DNA of 64,000 nt from Zeugodacus cucurbitae (lineage: Eukaryota; Arthropoda; Insecta; Diptera; Tephritidae). The notes beneath the pieces were generated by a model, which searched no databases, was not told the DNA's origin, and saw nothing but the letters and a program-made list of their open reading frames with translations. The position numbers and the translations under genes are program-made. Location of the stretch: assembly GCF_028554725.1 (NCBI RefSeq), contig NC_071669.1:33346001-33410000 (forward strand), in the 5' to 3' direction. Positions 34,201-46,200 of the stretch are shown piece after piece (positions within the stretch are counted from its first letter, which is position 1; each line of letters starts with the position of its first letter).

Positions 34201-37200
34201 CGACTTTTTTATACAGAATTTTATATGAAAACCAAACTTCGTAGGGTAATTACGTCATAGTAACCAGTTGGTCAATATAGGCGGAGTCATAATAAACGGA
34301 TTCTACTGTATTTAAGTATACATTAGATTAGAGCTCTTGGTATTCGAGTAATCGAATTAACCGTATAAGGCATTATTCGAATAATAATATTCGGTTTGCA
34401 CTATTCGGATAGTCGTCACTCATCGACTATTCAATTAACCGCTCATTTTCGACTATTCGGTTAACCGTTCGTTGTCGAGTATTCGAATAGTGCAAGTTAA
34501 TTAATTTTCTTATTTTTATTGAAAAAAATGAAACATTAAAACTAACAAAAAACTTGCTTTAAAATGCAAAAAATAACAATGATTTCACGGGAACCATTAA
34601 GTAGTGACAAAATAGTTTTTAACCGTTCCAACTGGGCGAATGCACTAAATCAGTTTTTCATAAAACATCTATTTTGATATAAGGAAGGTTTGTTGGTTGC
34701 AAGCAGCTACTACGTCGTGTCACAATGTTTCCAGCAACGGAGAACGTCCTCTCTGATTCTGATAAAGTGGCTGGAATGCGGAAACTTTAAAAATCAAAGG
34801 CTGTTTGGATTTCAAACAATTTTGATTTATTTGAATAGTGACAGTATAACTATTTGATTAACCGCAGAAGAAAGACTATTCGAATATTCGTAACATCGCG
34901 ACTAATCGAATAGTGCTAACCGGTTAATATTCTGTTACTAACAGGATAATCGAATAATCGGTTTACAGGTTAATCTAATAATTTTTAGAGCCCTAATACA
35001 TATACAGTAGTTTTCCGAAATAACGAACACATTAATTGTCAGACCTGTTCGTTATATCGAATTATTCGTTAATGCGAGTACTCACTTAGAGGTATTTTTT
35101 TCAATAAAAATGAGTTAAATATCCGTAAATTGCAGTTTAATAAATTGTTTTATAAATTATTTGTTAAACAATTAAAAACCTTAACAAATCAACTCAAATC
35201 AGCTGAATTCTTCCAAAATGGACCAATTCTGACACTTATACTTATATTTGGTGCTGATCAATAATTTTAAACTTTTTTATAAAATTCAACATTTTTTCAA
35301 TTTGCACATTTCTTTTGAATTTTTTCAAGTATTATTTTTATACTCTCGCAACAAAGTTGCTACGAGAGTATTATAGTTTTGTCCACATAACGGTTGATTG
35401 TAAGTCCTAAAACTAAACGAGTTAGATATAGGGTTATATATATCAAAATGATCAGGGTGACGAGAAAAGTTCAAATCCGGATGTCTGTCTGTTCGTCCGT
35501 CCGTGCAAGCTGTAACTTGAGTAAAAATTGAGATATCTTAATGAAACTTGGAAGACGTATTCCTTGGCACCATAAGAAGGTTAATTTCGAAAATCGGACC
35601 ATTACCACGCCCACAAAATGTCGAAAACCGAAAACACATAAAGCTTCATAACTAAGCCATAAATAAAGCTATGGAAATAAAATTTGGTACAAAGGATCGC
35701 ACTATGAAGGGGCATATTTGGATGTAATTTTTTTGGGGAAGTGGGTGTTGGCCCGCCCCCAAATTGGTTTTTTATACATATCTCGCAAACCAATAGAGAT
35801 GTATAAACCAAACTTTCTGCAGTCGTTTTTTTAGCCACTTCTTAATACAGTTCAAAAATGAAAGAAATCGGATAATAACCACGCCCACCTCCCATACAAA
35901 GGTTAGGTTTACTAAAAGTAAAGTATCTCACTAATGAAAAACGTCAGAAAAACTAAATTTCACATAAGAAATGGCAGATGGTAGCTGCACTCAGAGTTTT
36001 TTACAAAATGAAAAATGGGCGTGGCGTCGCCCACTTATGGGTCAAAAACCATATCTCAGAAACTACTCCACCGAAAACTTGGTTTGTAATAGTTTCCTTG
36101 TTTCCCAATGATATGTTGTGAAAATAGGCCAAATCGGTTCACAACCTCGCCTACTTCCTATATACCAGAACTTTGAAGACGATCTGAACCGTTTACTTTA
36201 CAATATATAAAGTAAGCACTAGTGAAGATATAGGAACAGAACTTTGGATAAATACTACGTTTATAGTGTGGCAGCCCCATTCTAAAAATCGCCGAAATCG
36301 GACCATAGGTTTTCAAGGCCCCATATATAGAACATGAGGACCTCGGTGCTTCTAACCTAATATTAGGGTTTCCAACTTTCAATGGATTTTATACAATATA
36401 TATGACGAATATGTGGATCAAATTGTGTATTATATAATATTATTTACTTACCAGAGAACTGCAAAAATCACTATTTTCTTGATTTACTCATACACGAACT
36501 TTTTCATTCAACTCAACTCACTGAAAAAAACAGAGTGATGAGTAAAAATCAACTCAATTTGCCGTACACATCATTCTTTGGATTTTGAGTCCTCGGTTCA
36601 AAATTTCTCACTCAATTCAACTCACTGAACAAAAGTCAGCGTTCAATAAAATGAGCCTGTGTTGACGAAAGCATCATTCGGTTCAATTTGAGTTGATCGA
36701 TTATGAGTAAACAATTAGTGACAAGACGTCACGATGTAAGCGTTACGATTGCATGTACCGTAACAATTTCTATGCAGTTTGTTGTTGTAGCTTGTCTTGT
36801 TCTTCTTCTCACATTTCATCTGTGCAGAAAAAGTGCCGCTTGCTGCGCGCATGAGTAAAATCATACGAGTTGATTTTTGCGAGTTGAGTGTTGTTCTTGT
36901 TCAAAACAATGATTGTTGAACCGAATGAGCAAGCGCCCGAAATCATTATATTGAACACCAGCCGAACAAACTCGGAGTGAAAAAAAAAAATCGCACACAG
37001 ACGAGTGAATTTAAAATCAACAACGAAAATGTGAGCTCAGGCAAGTTTGATCGGCTGATCCGAACAGTGTGATTATTCGGCTGTTGAGCGCGTTGAGCAA
37101 ATGCCGTTCTCTGTTACTTACATACTTAACTGGCGTAGAAACCGCTTACGCGGTTATAGCCGAGTCCACAACAGTGCGCCACGCATCTCTCCTTTTGGCG

Positions 37201-40200
37201 GTTTGGCGCCAATTGGTAATACCAAGTGAAGACAGGTCCTTCTCCACCTGGTCCTTCCACCGGAGTGGAGGTCTCCCTCTTCCTCGGCTTCCACCAGCGG
37301 GTACTGCATCGAAAACTTTCAGAGCTGGGGCACTTTCATCCATTCGAACAACATGACCTAGCCAGCGTAGCCGCTGTCTTTTTATTCGCTGGACTATGTC
37401 TATGTCGTCGAACAACACATACGCTCATCATTCCATCTTCTGCGGTATTCGCCGTTGCTAATGTTTAAGGGACCGTAAATCTTCCGCAAAACCTTTCTCT
37501 CGAAAACTCCTAGTGCCGTCTCATCGGATGTTGACACCGTCCACGCTTCTGCACCATAAAGTAGGACGGGAATGATGAGGGACTTTTAGAGTTTAGTTTT
37601 TGTTCGTCGAGAGAGGACTTTACTTTTCAATTGCCTACTCAGTCCATAGTAGCACCTGTTGGCAAGAGTGATTCTGCGTTGGATTTCAAGGCTGACATTA
37701 TTATCGGTGTTAATGTTGGTTCCTAGGTATACGAAATTATCTACAACTTCAAAGTTATGACTGTCAACAGTGACGTGGGAGCCAAGACGCGAATGCGCTG
37801 ACTGTTTGTTTGATGACAGGAGATATTTCGTCTTGTCCTCGTTCACCACCAGACCCATTCGCTTCGCTTCCTTATCCAGGCGGAAAAAAGCAGAACTAAC
37901 GGTGCGGGTGTTGTTACCAATGATATCGATATCATCGGCGTACGCCAGTAGCTGTACACTCTTGTAGAAGATTGTACCTTCTCTATTTAGCCCTGCAGCT
38001 CTTATAATTTTCTCCAGCATCAAGTTAAAGAAGTCGCACGATAGCGAGTCACCTTGTCTGAAACCTCGTTTGGTATCGAACGGCTCGGAGAGGTCCTTCC
38101 CGATCCTGACGGAGCTTTTGGTGTTGCTCAACGTCAACTTACACAGCCGTATTAGTTTTGCGGGGATACCAAATTCAGACATCGCGGCATAAAGGCAGCT
38201 CCTTTTCGTGCTGTCGAAAGCAGCTTTAAAGTCGACAAATAGATGGTGTGTGTCGATCCTTTTTTCACGGGTCTTCTCTAAGATTTGGCGCATGGTGAAT
38301 ATCTGGTCAGTTGTTGATTTTCCAGGTCTAAAGCCACACTGATAAGGTCCAATCAGTTTGTTGACGGTGGGCTTTAGTCTTTCACACAGTACGCTCGATA
38401 GAACCTTATAAGCGATGTTAAGGAGGCTTATCCCACGATAGTTGGCGCAGATTGTGGGGTCTCCCTTTTTGTGGATTGGGCAGAGTACACTGAGATTCCA
38501 ATCGTCGGGCATGCTTTCTTCCGACCATATTTCGCAAAGAAGCTGATGCATGCACCTTATCAGCTCTTCGCCGCCGTATTTGAATAGCTCGGCCGGCAAT
38601 CCATTGGCCCCCGCCGCCTTGTTGTTCTTCAAGCGGGTAATTGCTATTCTAATTTCTTCACGGTCGGGCAATGGAACATCTGTTCCATCGTCGTCGATTG
38701 GGGAATCGGGTTCGCCATCTCCTGGTGTTGTACTTTCACTACCATTCAACAGGCTGGATAAGTGTTCCCTCCACAAACACAGTATACTCTGGTCATCAAC
38801 CACTAGATCACCGCTGGGGTTCCTACAGGAGTGTGCTCCGGTCTTGAAACCTTCAGTTAGTCGCCGGATCTTTTCGTAAAATTTTCGGGCATTACTCCTG
38901 TCGGCCAGCTTGTCAAGCTCTTCATACTCACCCATTTCTTCCTCTTTCTTTCTTTTTCTGCAAATGCGTCTCGCTTCCCTCTTCAGCTCTCGGTATCTTT
39001 CCCATCCCGCTCGTGTTGCGGTCGATCGCAACATTGCGAGGTAGGCAGTCTGTTTTCTCTCCACTGCGAGACGACAATCCTCATCATACCAGCTGTTTTT
39101 TTGGCTTTTCCGAAAGCCAATGGTTTCGGTTGCAGCTGTACGTAAGGAGTTTGATATGCCGTCCCACAGCTCCCTTATACCGAGATGCTGATGAGTGCTC
39201 TCAGAGAGCAGGAGTGCAAGTCGAGTAGAAAATCGTTCGGCTGTCGGTTGTGATTGCAGCTTCTCGATGTCGAACCTTCCTTGTGTTTGTTGACGTGTGC
39301 GCTTTTCTACACAGAGGCGGGTGCGTATCTTAGCTGCTACAAGATAGTGGTCCGAGTCGATGTTGGGACCACGAAGCGTACGCACATCAAAAACACTGGA
39401 GACATGTCGTCCATCTATCACAACATGATCGATCTGGTTGCGAGTGATTCGATCCGGGGACAGCCAAGTAGCTTGATGGATTTTCTTATGCTGGAATCTA
39501 GTACTACAGATGACCATATTTCGGGCCCCGGCGAAGTCGATCAGCCTCAGACCGTTTGGTGATGTTTCGTCATGGAGGCTGAATTTTCCGACTGTTGTGC
39601 CAAAGACACCTTCTTTACTCACCCTAGCGTTGAAATCGCCAAGCACGATTTTGACATCGTAGCGGGGGCAGCGCTCATAGGTACGTTCTAGGCGCTCATA
39701 GAAGGTATCTTTGATCACTTCGTCCTTCTCTTCCGTCGGGGCGTGGGCGCAAATCAGCGATATGTTGAAAAACCTCGCTTTGATGCGGATTGTGGCTAGA
39801 CGTTCATCCACCGGAGTGAATGCCAGGACTCGACGACGGAGTCTCTCTCCCACCACGAATCCCACACCGAATTTGCGCTCCTTTATATGGCCGCTGTAGT
39901 AGATGTCACAAGGACCCACCTTCTTCCGTCCTTGTCCCGTCCATCGCATTTCTTGGATTGCGGTGATGTCAGCCTTTACTCTTACGAGGCCATCAACCAG
40001 CTGGGCAGAGGCACCTTCCCAATTAAGGGTCCGGACATTCCTTGTGCATGCCCTTAAATAATAGTCCTTTATACGTTTGCCGTGGTCGTCATCAAAAGGG
40101 GGGTTTCTCATCCGAGGGCTGTGTTTCTTATTCACTGGTTATTCGTTTTTATGTGGTGGGTCCCAAGCCCTACGCACAACCGCATAAGCGGGATTCGCCT

Positions 40201-43200
40201 TCTCACTTCCAGACGGATGTCTGTTGGCTACCCAGAGGATACTTGGTCTAAGACCGGAAGTTGTGAGCTGCTTGAGCCACATGTAAAAGAATCGTTCCTG
40301 GCCACTCCCAAGTGAATGACAGTCAGAAACTTTCCTCACTTACGTGAACTTCTACATATGACTCCATCCTCCTAATATTAATACAGTTAAATAAATAAAT
40401 TGCAAATGTTCGGTTACACCCGAACTTAGCCCTTCCTTACTTGTTACTTGTTAATTCTGGTTCGATGTTATTTGATTTTTTACTCTTTCTTCATACGTCT
40501 TCTTCATGTTGTTCGTTAAACCGAGTAGTTACAAATCACCGATGTTCGTTGTTTAAGGTACTCAATGTAACAAATTTGCTTGTTCGTTATAAGCGGTTTT
40601 CGTTAAAACGAATATTCCTTATTACGGAAAACTACTGTATATTGTTTACCTTTTATGTAAAAAGTTAGATATTTCTATGATCTAAACTGAATTACCTATT
40701 TTGCGAACATCTTAGAATATTTTGATTTTTCCGTTGAATTCAATAATTACGTTATTTAGCGTTCTTATCTTCTCTTTTAATAGTAAATATATTTTGTCAA
40801 AGTATGTTAACGGCAAATCAAAATAAATTCGACCATAATATCTCAAATCTGTCGGCCCTGAAGCTCTTGTTTTCTTTCTGATCGTTAAACCGATAAAATT
40901 GGATTTCATAACACCTAAAACCAATAAAATTACTGATTCGAACATCAAACCCATGATTCAATTATTAAAGGTTTGGTAAGTAAGCAGCTTTCTCACTCTA
41001 TTTTGACACCCATTCTGCGTTAGCAAAACAATACTGTTTTTTTCGAAATATATTCAAAAAGTTGTTCAAAAAGTTGTATATACAGTATGTCAACTATTTG
41101 ATCACACCTGGGTACCAAAAAATATATTTGATTGCAACTTTGATATTTGATTTTCAATGAGAATCCAATAATATTTCATATACAAAACTATTAAATACTA
41201 CTTTTTTGCTTCATTTCTACACAGTTATATTCTACATGGATAAAGCCTATAAGCAATACTCTACTCGAGGTGTATTCTGAATTGAATTAAATTGAGGGCT
41301 GCTACGCAAAATTTTTTTTTTAATTTTGACTTGTTTTCAATATTAGCAAACAATAACTACATCTTATAGTACACTTATTTTCGAATTCTTTGATTCAAGT
41401 TCTTAACATTGACATTTATTTAGCCGAGTTAACTCGTCTACATACGTAAAGAAAATGTGTATATTCTATCCGAGTAGATCATTTAACCAATAAAATTTCT
41501 GAGTCGGATATCAAACCAGTAATATCAGAATTCATGACAAGAACCAGAATTTTTTGTCGGTTTGAATTCTGATTCCGACAACTATTAGATTCCACAGCAA
41601 CCCTGGATGTCCTTCTTTAAAGACTTTGGTTTATACTTCATCTATTATAATTCGCCCCTTAGTTTGAGTTTATATCGCTTTAGATCTTTCATAATTCAAA
41701 TTAGAATTATGAGGAAGTAAAAACTATGGCTATTTATATTGACTTCCCGCACATTAATATGATGAATTACAGAATTGTGCTATTTAAATATCTCGGACAT
41801 GAAAATGTAGCAAAAGACCTAAAAATACTAAGTCTGTACTAAATATTATAGTGATGCATTTACGGTTTTGTCGAAAATAAATATTGAATTCATTTGCAAA
41901 TATTTCTCTGTCGTCGATATTACGTATAAAATGTGCAGTTACACCCGAACTTTACCCATTCTGTCTTATTAATAATGGATTCATTTTTAATGTTCAGGCC
42001 TCGGTAGTACGCTCGCAACAAAGTTGCTAAAGAGAGTATAATAGTTTTGTTCACACAACGGTTGTTTGTGTCACCCAGGAATAAACGGCTTAGATATAGG
42101 GTTATATATATCAAAATGATCAGCATGACGTGTAGAGTTGAAATCCTGTCCGTCTGTCCGTGCAAGCGATAACTTGAGTAAAAATTGAGATATCTTAATG
42201 AAACTTGGAACACATGTTCCTTGGGACCGTGAGAGGGTTGCTTTCGAACAAAATCGGACCACTGCCACGACCACAAAATGGCCAAAAGCGAAAACCTATA
42301 AAGTGTCATAACTAAGCCATAAGTAAAGTTATGGAAGTAAAATTTTGGTACAGAGGATATTTGGGTGTAATTTTTTGGGGAAGTGGGCGTGGCGTTGCCC
42401 ACCTACCCGTACACTACCGTATACCATGGAAATAGTTGAAATCGGATAATAACCACGCCAACCTCCCATACAATGGTTAGGTTAAAAAATATTAAAAGTG
42501 CGCTAATTCACTAACTGAAAACATCAAAAACACTAAATTTCACAGGAGAAATGGCAGAAAGAAGTTGCACTCAGACTTTTTTACAAAGTGGAAAATGGGC
42601 GTGGCGTCGCCCACTTATGGGTCAAAAACCATATCTCGGAAACTACTCGACCATATCATAATGTGGCACTACTTGTGAAAAAATTTCCGAAATCGGACTA
42701 TAACTTTTCAAAGCCCCGGATATTGAACATGAAGAACTCAGTGGCTAAGGTAATTTTTAACTGAAAATATCGGTAAATCTCTCAGATATTTAAATTTAAT
42801 TGAAAGGGAATCTTTTTCTTCTAATAGTGTGTCTCTGTACCAAAAATTATTAAAATCGGGTCATAACTTCCCCTATCTCCCATCTACATAACTATAGGTT
42901 GTTCAAAAATGTGATATATCTGAGCCAAATTAAGTGAGCGTATAATCTTGGATAAAATGTATGTTGGTGGTGAAAATGAGTGAAATTGGTTGAGGAATTA
43001 CCTCAGCCCTCATAAACTTTGTATGATGATTTTTGTTATTCTATTGGACTTTATGCCGAATATATGGGTCAAATTATGTGTTATTTATGCAATAAATAGC
43101 GAGATTATAAAATGTTCGGTTGCTCCCGAACTTAGTGTTTCCTTACTTGTTTATTTTATATTATTTCTGTATATACATATTTACATAATCCCATTTCAGA

Positions 43201-46200
43201 TATCCTTTGACTAATTACACATTTGGAACAAAAGAACCATTATTTGAAAAAGATCCATCAGTTCCATCTCGCTTTCAAAGGATGCGAGAAGAATTTGATC
43301 GTATCGGTATGCGGCGCTCAGTTGAAGGTGTTCTACTCGTCCATGAACATGGTTTACCTCACGTATTACTTCTTCAGCTGGGTACAACATTTTTCAAGCT
43401 TCCCGGAGGTGAACTTAATGCAGGAGAAGATGAGGTAGAAGGCCTCAAGCGGCTTCTTACCGAAGTAAGTTAAAATATTTGATGGGTACAGTTAATTTGA
43501 ATTATGATCGGTTTCATTTATGGGATGGAACAAGATAATTAACAAAAACTTGATCTTTAAGTACCAAAGAAACATAGTATAACCACGTTTTCCGTTTTAC
43601 TTTTTATTTATGGACCAAATAAAGTAAAAATGGACCAAACCTAATTCGAATCCGAAGAGGGCGGCGGAGTGTGTAAGAAAAAAAATTAAATGAATTAAAT
43701 ATCGCTCATTTACATGAATAGTGTCATAACTCAAAACCACGATTTTTAAGTTGGGTATGCAGAAATGTGGGTAATACCACTGTCAATATTGTGTAAAAAA
43801 TGCATTCTGATACGTAGAAAATAAACAGTCGAGATAAGTATGTGTCGTTATTCCATTGGTTATGTTGCATTATATATAACGACACATCTCAGTTGTGCCA
43901 GAATTAGTCATGTTTCTTTTCAGAAAGAACGTCATATTTTACGTTACATTGATATTGGTGAAAAGGAAATAAAAAAACTTCTTATCATTTTGTTTTTCAG
44001 CAATAATGACATATTTAACTTATGACAGCGAATTTGATTTATATTTTTCACAAATAACGCCATAATTCAGAGCGGAAGACGTCTATTCCTAAGAAAAAGA
44101 TTTAGCATACTTTTTTAGCATTTATTTAATATATTACATGTCACTAGTTTAGTCAATAAAATTATAGCTTTTTTCTATATTTGCTAAATAAGAGACAATT
44201 GAAAACTTTGAACCGCTCTGCTGAAAAATCAACTTTTCGAGTTCTGACACTATTCATATCTTTCCAAAACAAAAGAAATACGCATTAACTTTTTTTTTTT
44301 AAATAAAAAAATCGTTTGCCGACAAATGTAATAAGGTTGTCTCGTCGAAGAACAGAGTTCTTTGGCCAACATTATATTATTTACCGCATTAAATTCAACA
44401 GAGTCCTCACTAAGAAAATTTTCGATGAGCAACAGGAGGATATACATATGTATATTATTGCTATCTTATCGATCTTTGTCTTCATCCCTGCCGTATGCGA
44501 AAACAAATTTAGGTTATACGATTTCAATTTCCTTTCCACAACTAAATTGCGTGAAATGCGTGAAAAAGTCCAATTTTTTCCCAATCTAAAATTTGATTGG
44601 CGCACCGCGTAGCTTTTCCCAAATTGTATATTGGTATAGTGTTACCAGATTCGATAACTTCGAGAACAGTCGTGAAACCAAATAGCAACGCTGCCACTGA
44701 ATGCTATTGAAGCGATAATGAAAAAACCCTGTTCATTTATTGGATAAAGTAAATTTCCTAAATTATTGCATTCAAAATGGACCATTTCATAAACTGATGG
44801 CTCAATGGACTAAGACAAAAAATATGGACCAAATTTGCTTACATTTTTGATTTTGTTATTATCAGTCAGGTTCTGTAATTCACTCCCGAGTGAAAATCAA
44901 GCAAATTCACTTTCACTTACTTACTGTTCAATTTCCACAGTTTTTTATACTCTCGCAACAAAATTTGCTAAAGAGAGTATAATAGTTTTGTCCACATAAC
45001 GGTTGTTTGTCTGTCTGTCCGTCCGTCCGTCTGTCCGTCCGTGCAAGCTGTAACTTGAGTAAAAATTGAGATATCTTAATGAAACTTGGAACACGTGTTC
45101 CTTGGCACCATAAGAAGGTTAAGTTCGAAGATGGGCGGAATCGGACCACTGCCACGCCCACAAAATGGCGATAACCAAAAACACATAAAGAGCTAAGCCA
45201 TAAATAAAGTTATGAAAATAAAATTTGGAACATAGGATCGCATTAGGGAGGGGCACATTTGAATGTAATTTTTTTGGAAAAGTGGGCGTGGCCCCGCCCC
45301 CAAATATGTTTTTTGTATATATCTTGCAAACAAATAAAGCTATATAAATTAAACTTTCTGCTGTCGTTTCTTTTAGCCGTTTCCTTATACAGTCCAAAAA
45401 TGAAAGAAATCGGATAATAACCACGCCCACTCCCCATACAAAGGTTAGGTTGAAAATGACTAAAAGTGCTCACTAACGAGAAACGTCACGAACACAAAAT
45501 TGGACAGAAATGATAGCAGAAGGAAGCTGCACTCAGATCTTTTTACAAAATGGAAAATGGGCGTGGCATCGCCCACTTATGTGTCAAAAACCATATCTCA
45601 GGAACTACTCGACAGATTTCAATGAAATTCGGTATATAATATTTTATTGACACCCTGATGATATGTGTTTAAAATGGATGAAATCGGTTCACAATCACGA
45701 CTACTTTCTTTATAACTCAATTTTGAATTCCATCTGAATCCTTCACTTTATAATATATACATTAGGAACCAATGATGATAGCGAAATAAAACATTACACA
45801 AATACAGTATATGATCTGTGGCATCACTTGTGAAAAAATTGTCGAAAACGGACTATAACTTTTCAATGCCCCAGATATCGAACATGTTGAACTCAGCGCC
45901 TAAGGTTAAATTTTAACCGAAAATATGGGTAAATCTCTCAGCTAATTTAATGTAATTCAGAGGAATTTGTTTTCTTCCAATAGTGTGTCTCTGTTCCAAA
46001 ACTTATTAATCGGGTTACAACATCCCCTAACTCATATATACCTAATTATAAGTTTTTCAAAAATTCGTTGGGCTTTATTATGCATATATGTATTGGTTAA
46101 TATGTGATATCTTAGCAAAATTAAGTAAGCGTATTGTATTGGATATAGTGTCCCTTGCTGGTGAAATTGAATGAAATCGGTTCAGGAATTACCTCAGCCC

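Larger units (their letters stand above)
32251..34308 (-). mobile_element. pogo/Tigger DNA transposon, near-complete (2,058 bp)
   Basis: Ends are inverted repeats CAGTAGAATCCGgTTATTATGAC and its partner with T for g, each bordered by TA (32249-32250, 34309-34310), the target duplication of the Tc1/mariner superfamily. The single transposase gene reads on the minus strand. Subterminal copies of 'gtcataataagcg' lie inside both ends and may be transposase-binding sites. One frameshift separates it from coding intactness. Confidence 0.93.
36443..40372 (-). mobile_element. RTE-clade non-LTR retrotransposon, full length, with a hAT MITE in its 3' tail
   Basis: Flanked by an 8-bp taatatta duplication. 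On the minus strand there are about 240 bases of 5' UTR (40372-40136), one long ORF, a very short 3' UTR and a simple tail (gttaagtatgtaagtaaa) that a 662-bp hAT MITE interrupts. Without the MITE it is about 3,260 bases. It is the longer relative of 6538-9240 and keeps the 322 bases lost there. Confidence 0.93.
35335..40444 (+). repeat. DINE-like element, interrupted by an RTE
   Basis: 35335-36442 is the 5' and middle part (tttttatactctcgcaac start, hairpin gttgctacgagagtat, gtctgtctgttcgtccgtcc core, gggcgtggcgtcgccc). 40373-40444 is the 3' end (ttcggttacacccgaac, ccttccttacttgtt). Comparison with 46834-48029 shows continuous sequence across the gap, with the word taatatta on both sides of the insert (36435-36442, 40373-40380). 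Confidence 0.88.
35005..40637. mobile_element. pogo-like element family P2, split by nested insertions
   Basis: Left end CAGTAGTTTTCCGaAATAACGAA at 35005 and its inverse at 40637 (with T for a), each next to TA. About 330 bases of the left and 190 bases of the right part remain around a DINE-like insertion at 35335-40444. A second copy of the family at 54975-55943 confirms that the two parts belong together (tttcttttgaatt ... catgttgttcgttaaac). Confidence 0.82.
25224..43199 (+). other. Cpsf5: Cpsf5 intron 1 (17,976 bp)
   Basis: Bounded by gtgagta and atttcag. It holds MITEs, Helitron, Jockey, hAT, pogo/Tigger and RTE copies and four DINE-like elements listed separately. Stretches with nothing recognised: 25230-25937, 27010-28039 (short ATG frames only), 29970-30866 (includes 30780-30866, which resembles 26880-26960), 31375-32250 and 40640-41920. 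Confidence 0.93.

Noticed and set aside
43223..43438. Second plus-strand frame inside Cpsf5 exon 2
   Set aside because: Shadow of the conserved Nudix-coding frame.
44316..44612. 98-codon frame with a hydrophobic segment after the M1 MITE
   Set aside because: No homology recognised, AT-rich and without splice or start support; likely chance.
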